This document shows positions 52,138 through 61,196 of a DNA stretch of 64,000 nt, piece by piece (position 1 is the first letter of the stretch; the number at the start of each line of letters is the position of its first letter). The notes beneath the pieces were generated by a model that did not search any database, was not told the origin of the DNA, and saw only the letters and a list, made by a program, of their open reading frames with translations. A program made the position numbers and the translations under genes. Origin of the DNA: Paraburkholderia flava. Lineage in GTDB: Bacteria; Pseudomonadota; Gammaproteobacteria; Burkholderiales; Burkholderiaceae. The stretch is from positions 2,332,193-2,396,192 of the forward strand of contig NZ_SMRO01000001.1 in NCBI RefSeq assembly GCF_004359985.1, given 5' to 3'.

Positions 52138-53040
52138 TTAGCGCGCTTCGCGCACCCACGCGCCGCCGTGCGCCGCGACCTGCGCGGCCGGCGACGTCGC
52201 GAGATAGGCGAGCGCCTGTTCGGTCGAGCCTTCTTGATGCGGCGTATAGCTGGGTTTGAAGTAACGCAGCGCGGCGGCGATCATCTTCCAGAACGACGGC
52301 AGGCAGCCGTGTCGCGCGCCGGCTCGCCAGGCAAGCGCGAAGCCGCGATAGTGGCCCGCATCCGGGTCGCGCCGATGCATGAAGCGCGCGCCGCCCGTCA
52401 TGAAATACAGCAGGATCACGATCGTCGTGAACATATGGAAGCAGCGCTCGACGTAGGTGCCGCCCATGTGCCGGAAGATGTCGAACGCGACTGTGCGGTG
52501 CTCGACTTCCTCCGCACCGTGCCAGCGCAGCAGATCGAGCATCGTCGGATCGGCGCCGGCCGCGTCGAGCCCTTTCGCGTTGAGCACCCAGTTGCCGAGA
52601 TAGCCGAAGAAGTGCTCGAGCGCCGCGATGATGCCCAGCTGCTGACGCAGCCAGAAACGCGTCCCGCCGATCTTCAACCCGAGCGGCTGTTCGCCGAGCA
52701 GCTTGCCGAACATCCAGTCGAGCTTCTTCGTGAACGGCTGCGTGTCGATCCCGTGCACCTTGTAGTAGTGCGTGAGCACGCCGCCGTGCGAGCGGGAATG
52801 TACCGCTTCCTGGCGCAGGAAACCTTCGGCATCCTCGCGCAGTTGCGGGTCCGTGATCAGCGGCAGCGTCTTGTTGTACACGCGGCAGAACCACAGCTCG
52901 CCGGCAGGGAACAGCAGGTTCAGCACGTTGATCACGTGCGTGCTCGACGGGTCGCCGGGAATCCACTGGATCGGCGTGTCGCGCCAGTCGAACCGGACGT
53001 GGCGGGCCTTGATCGGGTGCGCGGCAGGCGCCTCGGACAT
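52138..53040 (-). CDS. Predicted metal-dependent hydrolase (PF10118 type)
   Basis: 300 aa. Conserved blocks RHVRFDWRDTPIQWIPGDPS, FPAGELWFCRVYNKTLPLIT, FLRQEAVHSRSHGG and WHGAEEVEHRTVAFDIF carry regularly spaced Glu/His residues in helices, fitting a ferritin-like or metal-dependent hydrolase core of the PF10118 family. One hydrophobic stretch (MFTTIVILLYFMTGG). Function in vivo unknown; some members lie near fatty-acid or steroid genes. No partner gene here. Confidence 0.82.
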   Translation of the reverse strand: MSEAPAAHPIKARHVRFDWRDTPIQWIPGDPSSTHVINVLNLLFPAGELWFCRVYNKTLPLITDPQLREDAEGFLRQEAVHSRSHGGVLTHYYKVHGIDTQPFTKKLDWMFGKLLGEQPLGLKIGGTRFWLRQQLGIIAALEHFFGYLGNWVLNAKGLDAAGADPTMLDLLRWHGAEEVEHRTVAFDIFRHMGGTYVERCFHMFTTIVILLYFMTGGARFMHRRDPDAGHYRGFALAWRAGARHGCLPSFWKMIAAALRYFKPSYTPHQEGSTEQALAYLATSPAAQVAAHGGAWVREAR

Positions 53041-53204
53041 GACAGTCTCCGCGATGGGAATGGAGACCGCGCCAGTGCATTCGCGACGGCGGATTTCATC
53101 CCATCTTTAAATGTGACATTGGTTGATGTAATTGTTGGATGGTACACCAACAGGCCTGTTTGTCCAGACGGGCTCGCGCTGACGTCAAAACAAGGAAAAC
53201 GACG

Positions 53205-53936
53205 ATGCTGAAATTCCTCGCCGGTCTTTTGCTGGTGGCCCCGGTGGTCGCGCATGCCGCATGCGACGCGCAGTTGCCCGCATGGGCCGCGGCGTTGCAG
53301 CCGGGGCGCACGCTGGACCAGGAGCGGGCTGCGTGCAAGGTGTGGCCGGCCGACGAATCGGTGACGCTGGCGGTGCTGCCGTTCGCGCAGCAGCCGGGCA
53401 AGGACGGCGAGACCGTCTACGACCTCGAAGTGCTGGCCGCCGACAGCGCGAGCGGCAAGATCCTCGCGCATCTGAACCGCAAGGCGATGATCACCTCGGA
53501 TGCGATCCAGTTCGCGAGTCTCACGCTCGATACCGCGCGCTATCAGCTGTCGCAGGGCGTGCGCGCGTTCGGCGTGCGCATCGGGTATCGCGGTTCGTCG
53601 CGGGTCGATCCGTACGAGTCGGAGGTGCTGAGTCTGTATGTGATCGACGGCACGCGCATCCGGCCGGTGCTCGACAACCTCGTGATGACGAAGGGCAGCG
53701 GCGAATGGGACGGCAACTGCGCGGGCGACTTTTCGAACACCACGCGAACGATGTCGGTCGTGCCTGCGCGAAGCGGCAGTTACGCGTCGTTGAAGATCAG
53801 CGAAACGACGCAGCAGGAACACGCGAAAGTGAAGGGCAACGATTGCGACCGCAGCGACGTCGAAAAGGCGCACGCGAACTTCACGCTGGATTACAACGGC
53901 ACGCGTTACGGCGTGCCTTCCGGGCTGAGCGATTGA
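53205..53936 (+). CDS. Secreted hypothetical protein upstream of the effector/immunity pair
   Basis: 243 aa, ATG 53205 after aaggaaaa. Signal peptide MLKFLAGLLLVAPVVAHA, then Cys-containing mature protein with four cysteines probably forming disulfides (ACDAQLPAWAAALQPG, ERAACKVWP, DGNCAGDFS, GNDCDRSD). No known domain recognised. It precedes the type VI amidase gene by 176 bases on the same strand. A link (for example extra immunity) is only suggested by position. Confidence 0.75.
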   Translation: MLKFLAGLLLVAPVVAHAACDAQLPAWAAALQPGRTLDQERAACKVWPADESVTLAVLPFAQQPGKDGETVYDLEVLAADSASGKILAHLNRKAMITSDAIQFASLTLDTARYQLSQGVRAFGVRIGYRGSSRVDPYESEVLSLYVIDGTRIRPVLDNLVMTKGSGEWDGNCAGDFSNTTRTMSVVPARSGSYASLKISETTQQEHAKVKGNDCDRSDVEKAHANFTLDYNGTRYGVPSGLSD

Positions 53937-53996
53937 CTGTCTGATTGCCGGGTTTTCTTTTAATCATCCGGTCATTCAATCCTGCGTGCCGGCCGT

Positions 53997-54002
53997 TATA
54001 AT
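53997..54002 (+). promoter_or_regulatory. Possible -10 (TATAAT) before the amidase effector
   Basis: A perfect TATAAT 110 bases before the effector start. The matching -35 (TTCAAT at 53975, 16-base gap) is weak. If real, effector and immunity genes have their own promoter separate from the gene upstream. Confidence 0.35.
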
Positions 54003-54112
54003 CCGGATGTTTCCGGCATCGCATGGGCGGATTTATCGTCCGAGCTGTAACAGGTTGTCCCGTTCCATCCCGACGAGTATCGGATCTCGTCTCCTGATAA
54101 TGGATCACGATA

Positions 54113-54514
54113 ATGGCCGAACAGAAAGATATCAAAACCCTGTGTGAAACCGAATGGGATAAGTGGAAGCACGACTGCAGCGGATTCCTGAAAGCCGTCG
54201 CCGGCGATCTCGGCGTGACGTTGTCCGGCGACGCGAATGCGATCATCGATTCGATGAGTCAGGGTGCGTGGATTCAGGTGGGCAGCGACTCCGACAAGGC
54301 AGTCAATTACGCCGGCATGGGTTATCTCGTCGTCGCCGGATTGAAAGCGACGCATCACGGGCATGTCGTGATTATCATGCCGGGCCAGTCGAAACCTTAT
54401 CCGCTGGGTTACTGGGGCCGATTTGGCGGCACCGGGCGTAAAAATACCGCGATCAATTTCTCGTGGACGCATGCCGACCTCGCCAACGTTCAATACTTCG
54501 CTATCCGCCCATGA
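54113..54514 (+). CDS. tae1: Type VI secretion amidase effector, Tae1 (Tse1) family
   Basis: 133 aa. It lines up with Pseudomonas Tse1 along its length: LCETEWDKWKHDCSGFLKAV (Tse1 has DNCSGFVQSVAAELGV), DANAIIDSMSQGAW, MGYLVVAGLKATHHGHVVII (Tse1 QGFLVIAGLK...GHVAVVI). Catalytic Cys22 and His84 are in place with near-identical spacing (62 versus 61). Tae1 enzymes cut the D-Glu/mDAP bond in rival peptidoglycan stems. No signal peptide, as expected for a T6SS cargo. Overlaps the immunity gene by ATGA. Confidence 0.9.
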   Translation: MAEQKDIKTLCETEWDKWKHDCSGFLKAVAGDLGVTLSGDANAIIDSMSQGAWIQVGSDSDKAVNYAGMGYLVVAGLKATHHGHVVIIMPGQSKPYPLGYWGRFGGTGRKNTAINFSWTHADLANVQYFAIRP

Positions 54515-54984
54515 ATTCGACATTCATCAGGAACACGGTTCTCGTGGCGGCCGGCGTGCTGCTCGCCGGCCAGGCTGCGCTCTCAGTCGCTGCGGTCGCG
54601 CAGACGTGCCGCTACTCGGAAGTGAATCCCGGTTCCGGCAAGGTCACGACGCGGCAACTGTCGATCGATCTCGGCCAGAGCGACGGCACCGACAAACCGA
54701 CCGCATGGATCGGCCCGATGACGCTCGCTCGCGAAGGCGGCGAGTCGTGCTCGGTGGATCCGAACGTCAGCATCATCGAGCGCCCGATCTACACCGACGG
54801 TCAGCACGTGCTCGTCTCGACCTATTCCGGCAGCGAGCAGATCGTCTACGCGATCGACGCGAAGGACTGCAAGGTGATGTGGGAAAGCGAGCGCTTCTCG
54901 GGCAAGGTGAAGCTCACGGGTAACCAGCTGCGGATGGACAAGAACACGGTCAAGCTGGGTACCGACTGTACGCCGCAGCAGTGA
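54511..54984 (+). CDS. tai1: Periplasmic immunity protein, Tai1 (Tsi1) family
   Basis: 157 aa, ATG 54511 overlapping the effector stop by 4 bases. Signal peptide with a hydrophobic core VLVAAGVLLAGQAALSVAAV. The mature part matches Tsi1: GESCSVDPNVSIIERPIYTD, GQHVLVSTYSGSEQIVYAID and AKDCKVMWE (Tsi1 NDCRIEDGG...LMHEFSGSSAELVSYDSATCKV), with the two internal cysteines conserved. It would block the amidase active site in the periplasm, protecting self and kin. Confidence 0.88.
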   Translation: MNSTFIRNTVLVAAGVLLAGQAALSVAAVAQTCRYSEVNPGSGKVTTRQLSIDLGQSDGTDKPTAWIGPMTLAREGGESCSVDPNVSIIERPIYTDGQHVLVSTYSGSEQIVYAIDAKDCKVMWESERFSGKVKLTGNQLRMDKNTVKLGTDCTPQQ

Positions 54985-55027
54985 TAGCGAGGTCGGGTCG
55001 CGCGTTTGTGCGCGGCCGGCTTCGCAG

Positions 55028-55834
55028 TTACATCACCCGCTTCGCAAACGCCAGCATCGCCCGATTGAATTCATCAGGCCGTTGCAGCGGCGCGAAGTGA
55101 CTGACACCCGGCAACACAGTCAGCGTCGCGCCGGGGATGCTGCGCGCGAGATACGCGGCGTGTTCCGGCTTGATGAACTCGTCGTGTTCGCTCTGTACGA
55201 TTTCCACCGGCACATCTATTCGCGCGAGCTCGGCTGCAGTGCAATTGGGCTGCGTCTGCATCATCTGCGTGACGGCTGCGGCGAATGCGTCGAACTGGTC
55301 GGGCGTCGCGGACAGGTGCGCGTAATCGGCAGAGTGTCGCGCGAGACACCGTTCGAGCAACGGGTTCGGCCATTCGATTTCCTTCGTGCCGCTCGGGTCC
55401 ATGTTGCAGCCGAAGAAGAACACGCCCGCGACACGCGCCGCTGCGTGCATCGCGAGCATCATCGCGACGCACGCGCCATCGCTCCAGCCGACCAGTGCAG
55501 CACGCGGCAGACTCAACGCCTCCATCACGGCGAGCACATCGCCTGCCATTCGCTCGTAGCGGAACGGTTCTGCGTCGCGTGTGCTGCGACCGTGGCCGCG
55601 GCTGTCGACGACGATCGCGCGATATCCCGCATCGAGCAGTGCAGGCACCTGATAACCCCAGTTACCGCTGTGCCCGAGACCGCCGTGCAGCAGGATCACC
55701 GGCGCACCGCTGCCGCAGGCGGCGTACCAGATGCGCGCGCCGTCGTGTTCGATGTGATGTGCGTTGCCGTTGGGCGGTAGCGCGGGAGCGCCGTGGGCTT
55801 CGAAGATTTTCAGGTCGTCGTCGTGTGCGGGCAT
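55028..55834 (-). CDS. Alpha/beta hydrolase
   Basis: 268 aa, ATG at complement 55832-55834. Oxyanion motif VILLHGGLGHSGNWGYQ, strand VVDSRGHGRSTRD, nucleophile elbow LVGWSDGACVAM (G-W-S-D-G), acid region VQSEHDEFIKPEH and catalytic His in LPGVSHFAPLQRP. The sequence style fits small esterase/lactonase-like hydrolases; substrate unknown. Convergent with the immunity gene, 43 bases away. Confidence 0.88.
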   Translation of the reverse strand: MPAHDDDLKIFEAHGAPALPPNGNAHHIEHDGARIWYAACGSGAPVILLHGGLGHSGNWGYQVPALLDAGYRAIVVDSRGHGRSTRDAEPFRYERMAGDVLAVMEALSLPRAALVGWSDGACVAMMLAMHAAARVAGVFFFGCNMDPSGTKEIEWPNPLLERCLARHSADYAHLSATPDQFDAFAAAVTQMMQTQPNCTAAELARIDVPVEIVQSEHDEFIKPEHAAYLARSIPGATLTVLPGVSHFAPLQRPDEFNRAMLAFAKRVM

Positions 55835-56266
55835 CGCGAGTCTCGTCTCTCGTTCGGCGTTCGTTGTGCTCGCAGGATAGCCTTTTCGACCCACCGTCGT
55901 TCCTTTCGATTTTATTATTTCTTGTGAAAATCCACCATTTTGCGTTGCAGCGATTAATCCGCGATTTGCGTAAATTCGCAATTCGAGTAAATGGAGTTAT
56001 TCGATCGATTCATTCAGACAAAAGTCAGTTTTACTTCGCGTCGCGCGTATTCAATGTGGTCGAGACCACACTTCTCCGGGCCATGTAAACAGCTAAAAGT
56101 GTCTGTTTTTAAAGGGTATATGGGTTCCGTGTGCTCGTTCCCCGAAGGGCTTGTTCGTAGCCGTATGTGGAAATGTAACGGAATGAAAGTGACCGGTAAA
56201 AAGGGGTGAAATTTATTAAATAACGTATAAGATTCGGCCTCTCATTGGACCGGGATGCCATTTTAA
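55835..56266. other. AT-rich intergenic region before the cytochrome lipoprotein
   Basis: 432 bases, clearly lower GC than the neighbours (for example tttattatttcttgtgaaaatcc), no supported gene. It contains the promoter areas of the hydrolase (minus) and the haem lipoprotein (plus). Confidence 0.5.
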
Positions 56267-58510
56267 ATGACAAACAATATAATCCGCGCTTTGCGAATTC
56301 TATCGCTGGCCGCAGTCGCGACATCGATATTGGGTCTGTCCGGATGTGGCGGCGGAGGCGGCGGCTCTAGCGACGCGACGTCGAACGCGGCCAATCCGAA
56401 CCCCGGCGGAACGACTCAGGTTCCGACCAGCAATCCGACGGGCCTCGCATCCGGTCCGAGCAATCCCACGTCGACGCAGACGGGCGCGGCCGTGATGCCG
56501 CTCGAAGTGATGGGCATCGCCGGCTCGGTCGTCACGGTGAAGCTGAACGTGCCGAATGGCAGCACCGCGAAGCGGGTATGGCTGCAGGCGAACAACCTGT
56601 CGTATGACGCGAAGGGTTCGGTGAAGGTGAACGACGGCCCGTGGGTCGATCTGACGAACGCCAACGTGACGATCGAAGGAGCGGGGAGTGCGTACGGCGG
56701 GATCGGCGGCGGCTTCGATACGCTGAAGATGAGCGTCGCGGTGAGCGGCGCCGTGAACGGCACGAATCTCGTCAGCTTCCGGTTCAATCAGACCGACGGC
56801 GTGTCGTCGGGTTATCGGGTGCTCGCACTGAATCTGCGCGACGCGTCGGGCAACAATCTCGTCGACAGCAGCAACTTCACGCAGGACGATCCGACGCAGT
56901 GGACCCCGCCGCGCAACACGGCCGCCGACATCGCGGCGGGCGCGCAACTGTGGAAGTCCGCGACGCTGTTCGAGTCGCCGATCAATCCCGGGCATCAATT
57001 GCAGGCGCATTGCATGGATTGCCATGCGGCCAACGGCTCGGATCTGCAGCGCTTCAACTACTCGAACTATTCGATTGCCGTGCGCGCGCAGTTCCATGGA
57101 CTGACGAGCGATCAGGGCGCGCAGATCGCGAGCTACATCCGCAGTCTGAACAGCACGCTCGGCGTGCCGGGTCCGCATTGCCGTCCGTGGAATCCGCCGT
57201 ATCAGCCGGGGCCCGGTCTCGATGCCGGCGACGTGCGCAACTGGACCTGCGGCGCGGGTCTCGAAGCGGTGTCCGACAGCGACCTCGACACGTTGAACGC
57301 GATCTTCCCGAGCGGTATCAACAAGAGTGCGATTGCAACCGGCGGCCATCTGAACGCGCGTGAAATTCCGATCAGTCTGCAATTGCCGGACTGGAATCAC
57401 TGGGTGCCGCGTATTCATCCGAAGGACGCGTGGGGCGACTACTTCACGAACTCGAATCTGAACAAGATGTACGCGGGTGAAGGTACGGGCAACTCGACGT
57501 ACAACATGCGCGCGCAACTCGCAGCGGGCGGCGCAGCGTATGCGACGGGTCGCTCCGGCGACATCTTCAACGATCTCTATTACTGGGGCGATCAACTCGG
57601 CGATCACTTCACGCCGCCGAACGAAGGCACGTCGGGTTCGTACACGATCGCGCAACAGAAAAACCTGTACGGCACCGCGCAATGGCAGTTGCTCAAATCG
57701 TGGGAACTGGCGCAGGACTTCAACCTCGAGTCGCAGTGTCCGGCGGCGTGGGGCGCGCACAACGCGCCGAAGATCGAAGCGCGCGGCTGGTGCGGTTACT
57801 GGCGCTTCGTGTTCAACGTGTCGCCGCACATCCTCGGCTTCCCTGTGAACGCGAGCATGTTCGGCAGCCCGGTCGCCGACATCATGAAGGCGAACCAGTG
57901 GTATGAAATGCAGCTTCTGCTTAATCCGGGCAACGGCGCGCATCTTGTGCATCTGCCGCTGGACTGGCAATACGCGTATGGACTGTTCGACGATCTTTCG
58001 TCGGCGAGCGGACGGACCGAACCGGCGCGCAAACTGCTGTTCGTCGTGAAGGGCGCGCAGGAGATGGACAACGGCGTCGGCGTCACCGATGTGAATCGCG
58101 GTTGGACCACGCGCGACACGAGTCCGATGGACGTGTGGGACTTCGGCCAGAGCGGTATCTGGAAGGGCGTCGCGCCGGCGACGGAGCAGTCGGTGGTCAA
58201 CGCGTTCCTCGAGACGTGGCTCGATCGCACAACCAGCTTCGACGTGTCGACGTGGCAGCGTCTGGGCACGAACCCGGCGTCCGGCGAATCGACGTGGTGC
58301 GGCTGGAGTATCCGTTCGCTATGCTGGAGCGACTACGTGCCGGGCACGCTGCGCGGCGACACGCCGACCGTCGAGAATTTTCCGACGTGGGCGTTCAACC
58401 GCATTCCGCTGATGCGCACCGAAGGTGTCGACGGCACGCAGTTGAACCGCTTTGCGACCTGGATGAATAGCGCATACCCGAGCGGCAATTTCCAGAGCCT
58501 GGTTCATTAA
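56267..58510 (+). CDS. Large lipoprotein with one c-type haem motif
   Basis: 747 aa, ATG 56267. Signal ends at the lipobox LSGC followed by a run of seven glycines and a Thr/Pro/Asn linker. Residues about 60-210 look like a beta-sandwich (VVTVKLNVPNGSTAKRVWLQ). HCMDCH (Cys249, Cys252, His253) is a CxxCH haem-c site, with DQGAQIASYIRSL after it as in cytochrome c folds; a distal Met is not obvious. The C-terminal 450 residues are Trp/Asn-rich and unrecognised. An envelope electron-transfer or oxidase role is inferred only. Confidence 0.82.
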   Translation: MTNNIIRALRILSLAAVATSILGLSGCGGGGGGSSDATSNAANPNPGGTTQVPTSNPTGLASGPSNPTSTQTGAAVMPLEVMGIAGSVVTVKLNVPNGSTAKRVWLQANNLSYDAKGSVKVNDGPWVDLTNANVTIEGAGSAYGGIGGGFDTLKMSVAVSGAVNGTNLVSFRFNQTDGVSSGYRVLALNLRDASGNNLVDSSNFTQDDPTQWTPPRNTAADIAAGAQLWKSATLFESPINPGHQLQAHCMDCHAANGSDLQRFNYSNYSIAVRAQFHGLTSDQGAQIASYIRSLNSTLGVPGPHCRPWNPPYQPGPGLDAGDVRNWTCGAGLEAVSDSDLDTLNAIFPSGINKSAIATGGHLNAREIPISLQLPDWNHWVPRIHPKDAWGDYFTNSNLNKMYAGEGTGNSTYNMRAQLAAGGAAYATGRSGDIFNDLYYWGDQLGDHFTPPNEGTSGSYTIAQQKNLYGTAQWQLLKSWELAQDFNLESQCPAAWGAHNAPKIEARGWCGYWRFVFNVSPHILGFPVNASMFGSPVADIMKANQWYEMQLLLNPGNGAHLVHLPLDWQYAYGLFDDLSSASGRTEPARKLLFVVKGAQEMDNGVGVTDVNRGWTTRDTSPMDVWDFGQSGIWKGVAPATEQSVVNAFLETWLDRTTSFDVSTWQRLGTNPASGESTWCGWSIRSLCWSDYVPGTLRGDTPTVENFPTWAFNRIPLMRTEGVDGTQLNRFATWMNSAYPSGNFQSLVH

Positions 58511-58541
58511 GGTATTCAGGTAAGTCGCTGCTGTGACAACT

Positions 58542-58563
58542 CCGGCTGCAAGCGTGCAGCCGG
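58542..58563. other. 9-bp hairpin after the haem lipoprotein gene
   Basis: CCGGCTGCA, loop AGCG, TGCAGCCGG, 31 bases past the stop; no T tract. Possible terminator for the gene before it or for the convergent TetR gene. Confidence 0.4.
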
Positions 58564-58641
58564 TCACGCGCTTCATACGCTTCATGCGTTTCGCGTGGAT
58601 GTCGCGGGCCTGACGAAACGAAGAAAGACCAAGACCATCAG

Positions 58642-59304
58642 TCAGCCTCGGCGCGGGCGTGCAGCAAGCGGCCGCATGCCGCCGATCACCAGTGCCTTCA
58701 CATGCTTTTCGAGCATCGCGCGCGTGACCTCGGGCATCCCGGGGAATTTGCTCGCGAGCTTCGACGTCGCGAGCGGCGTCATCACCAGCGTAAACAGTGA
58801 ATTGATCAGTAGCGGGGCTTCGATCGTCCGGTTGACGAGACCTTTGCGCTGCGCGCGCTTGATCAAACTGATAAAAAGCGCACTCTGTTCGTGCGGCAGA
58901 TGCTTCATCATTCTTTTATGCAGCAGGCCGCCGTCGCACAGATTGTCCTGCATCCATAGCGACGGTAACCACGGCATTTGTTCGGCGAGAGCGAACAGTC
59001 TGCCGATATGTGCTTCGACCATTGCGAAAGGATCAGCATCTGCCGCTTCGCCTACTGGTCCCCACACGAACTGAATCGTAGGCGCAAGACGCTCGTCGAC
59101 AATTGCGTCAAGCAAGATGTCGCGATTCGTGAAATAGTAATGCACCATCGCCGACGTGACTCCAGCGGCGGCCGCAATCTGTGCAATCGTAGTAGAGCCT
59201 ACGCCCTGCTCGGCGAACAGCCGGGTCGCGGTGTCGAGCATGTACTCGCGAGCGTCTCTCACGTTCGGAGTCGTGCGTCCCTCGGGCTGTCTTAACTTTT
59301 TCAT
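58642..59304 (-). CDS. TetR-family regulator of the RND efflux operon
   Basis: 220 aa. HTH: REYMLDTATRLFAEQGVGST then TIAQIAAAAGVTSAMVHYYF, with the typical YYFTNRD recognition-helix end. C-terminal domain AcrR-like (TetR_C_11/CecR sort). Divergent from the efflux channel gene at 59421 over 116 AT-rich bases holding TAAGGT (59315) and ACCTTA (59366) as an inverted pair, so repression of the pump is likely. Confidence 0.9.
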   Translation of the reverse strand: MKKLRQPEGRTTPNVRDAREYMLDTATRLFAEQGVGSTTIAQIAAAAGVTSAMVHYYFTNRDILLDAIVDERLAPTIQFVWGPVGEAADADPFAMVEAHIGRLFALAEQMPWLPSLWMQDNLCDGGLLHKRMMKHLPHEQSALFISLIKRAQRKGLVNRTIEAPLLINSLFTLVMTPLATSKLASKFPGMPEVTRAMLEKHVKALVIGGMRPLAARPRRG

Positions 59305-59420
59305 TAATATCTACTAAGGTTTGAAAGCTTTGTAATTTTATATTAATTGATTCGTTGATTAGAATACCTTACGCTTGGACCAAATTGTTCCAGGGTCAAT
59401 CCCCATCCGCAGGGTCGTGA

Positions 59421-61001
59421 ATGAACGCATCTCCCAGCTTTGGTATCCGAAAGTTGCCCGTGGCGCGCGCAGGCAAGCGCGTGCTGCAGTACGGTTGTAT
59501 GGCCGCTGCGATGTTCATTGCTGCGGGTTGTGCGCTCGGACCTGACTATCGCAAACCGGTGGTCGAGATTCCCGCGAGTTTTAAGGAAGGCGTCGACTGG
59601 CAACGGGCCCAGGCCAATCCGCAGGCCTCGCTGTCCAGTACATGGTGGCTCGACTATCACGACGACAAGCTGACACAACTGGTCGAGCAGTCGCTTAAGG
59701 CGAATCAGTCGATCGCTCAGGCGGAAGCCGCTTACCGGCTCGCGCAGGCTACCGTGCTCGCGAATACGTCGACACTGTTCCCGACTATCACTGCCGGCGC
59801 ATCGGGTTCGCGCTCGGGCACCGGGGCGGGCGCCGCCGCAGCGGGAACGAGTTCGTCGAGCGCATCGATACCGGGCGTGCGCAATTCGGCCAACGTCAAC
59901 CTCGCGGCCAGCTGGGAAATCGATCTGTGGGGCGAACTGCGGCGCGAAGTCGAATCGGCGAGAGCGAGCGCACAGGCGAGCGATGCACAGCTTGCCGGCG
60001 AGCGTCTGTCGATTGCTGCGAGCGTCGCGACCAATTACTTCCAGTTACGCCAGGCCGACGTCGACATCGATCTGCTGAAGCAGCAGCAACAGATCGACCA
60101 GCGCATCCTCGACATGACGCAGGCAAGCTTCAAGTTCGGCAATTCGTCGAGCGACGACGTGCTGACCGCACAGGACACGCTCGAACTCATCATCGCCGAT
60201 CTGCAGACCACGCAGATTGCCCGCGAGCAATACGAGCATGCGATTGCGGTGCTGATCGGCGTACCGCCCGGCGGCTTCTCGATCGAACCCGAACGTCAGT
60301 ACGCATTCGTCACGCCGGCTGTGCCGCTCGCGTTGCCGTCGCAACTGCTCGAACGTCGCTACGACGTCGTGAGTGCGGAGCGCAACGCAGCAGCGGCGAA
60401 CGCGAAGATCGGCGCAGCGGAAGCGGCCTTTTTCCCGACGCTGACGTTGTCCGCACAAGGCGGCTACCAGCACAACACGCTCGCGCATCTGTTCTCGCTG
60501 CCGAACCGCTTCTGGACTCTCGGCCCTGATCTGGCCGCGACGATTTTCGACGGCGGTGCACGTACGGCAGCAGTACGCGAAGCGCGTGCGACCTATGACG
60601 AAAATGCCGCCGCGTACCGGCAGGCGGTACTGACTGCATTCCAGAACGTCGAGGACAACCTGTCGTCGTGGAACCATCTGCAGCAGCAGGCCGATGCCTT
60701 CACGAACATCTACAAGCGCAACCAGCAGCTGTTCGGCAACGTGCACACGCAGTTCGAGGTGGGCACGATCAGCGAGCTGAGCCTGCTGAACCAGCAACTC
60801 ACGCTGTTGCTCGCCCAGCAAAATCTGGTCGATACGCAGGCGTTGCTGACGCAGAGCAGCGTTGCGCTGGTGAAGAACCTCGGTGGCGGCTGGCAGTGGG
60901 ATGACGCGAAGGAGCGGGCAGCCGATACCGTCGCATCGTCCGGGCAGGTGTCGGCGCCCACGTCGGCGGCGGCGTCCACATCGGCCGCTCCGGCGCAGTA
61001 G
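59421..61001 (+). CDS. Outer-membrane efflux channel, NodT/OprM family
   Basis: 526 aa, ATG 59421. Signal with lipobox MFIAAGCALGPDYRKPVVEI, the classical start of RND outer-membrane factors. Two long coiled-coil OEP repeats: SLKANQSIAQAEAAYRLAQA and QLLERRYDVVSAERNAAAAN, the latter with the R-x-D-V-x-x-A-E-R signature. Forms the trimeric exit duct for the adaptor and permease encoded next. Low-complexity Ala/Ser tail. Confidence 0.95.
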   Translation: MNASPSFGIRKLPVARAGKRVLQYGCMAAAMFIAAGCALGPDYRKPVVEIPASFKEGVDWQRAQANPQASLSSTWWLDYHDDKLTQLVEQSLKANQSIAQAEAAYRLAQATVLANTSTLFPTITAGASGSRSGTGAGAAAAGTSSSSASIPGVRNSANVNLAASWEIDLWGELRREVESARASAQASDAQLAGERLSIAASVATNYFQLRQADVDIDLLKQQQQIDQRILDMTQASFKFGNSSSDDVLTAQDTLELIIADLQTTQIAREQYEHAIAVLIGVPPGGFSIEPERQYAFVTPAVPLALPSQLLERRYDVVSAERNAAAANAKIGAAEAAFFPTLTLSAQGGYQHNTLAHLFSLPNRFWTLGPDLAATIFDGGARTAAVREARATYDENAAAYRQAVLTAFQNVEDNLSSWNHLQQQADAFTNIYKRNQQLFGNVHTQFEVGTISELSLLNQQLTLLLAQQNLVDTQALLTQSSVALVKNLGGGWQWDDAKERAADTVASSGQVSAPTSAAASTSAAPAQ

Positions 61002-61196
61002 GATGCGCAGACTCGTCGCCGCAGGTTTCCTGTTTGATTCGCCATGTCCGGTTCAGCTGCGACGTTCCGGTCACGCGTTGTATTGCGCATCACAAGCGGT
61101 CTACTCAGACCGGAGTTCGGGGACGGTCCATGACGGATCGTTTCGCATCGACTCCCGGTCCTTTCCATTTCCACGATCATGCAAGCATGGTGTCCT

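Noticed and set aside
56300-57970. A 556-codon minus-strand frame opposite the haem lipoprotein
   Set aside because: Arg-rich low-information translation without a start context; the + strand frame has signal peptide and CxxCH.
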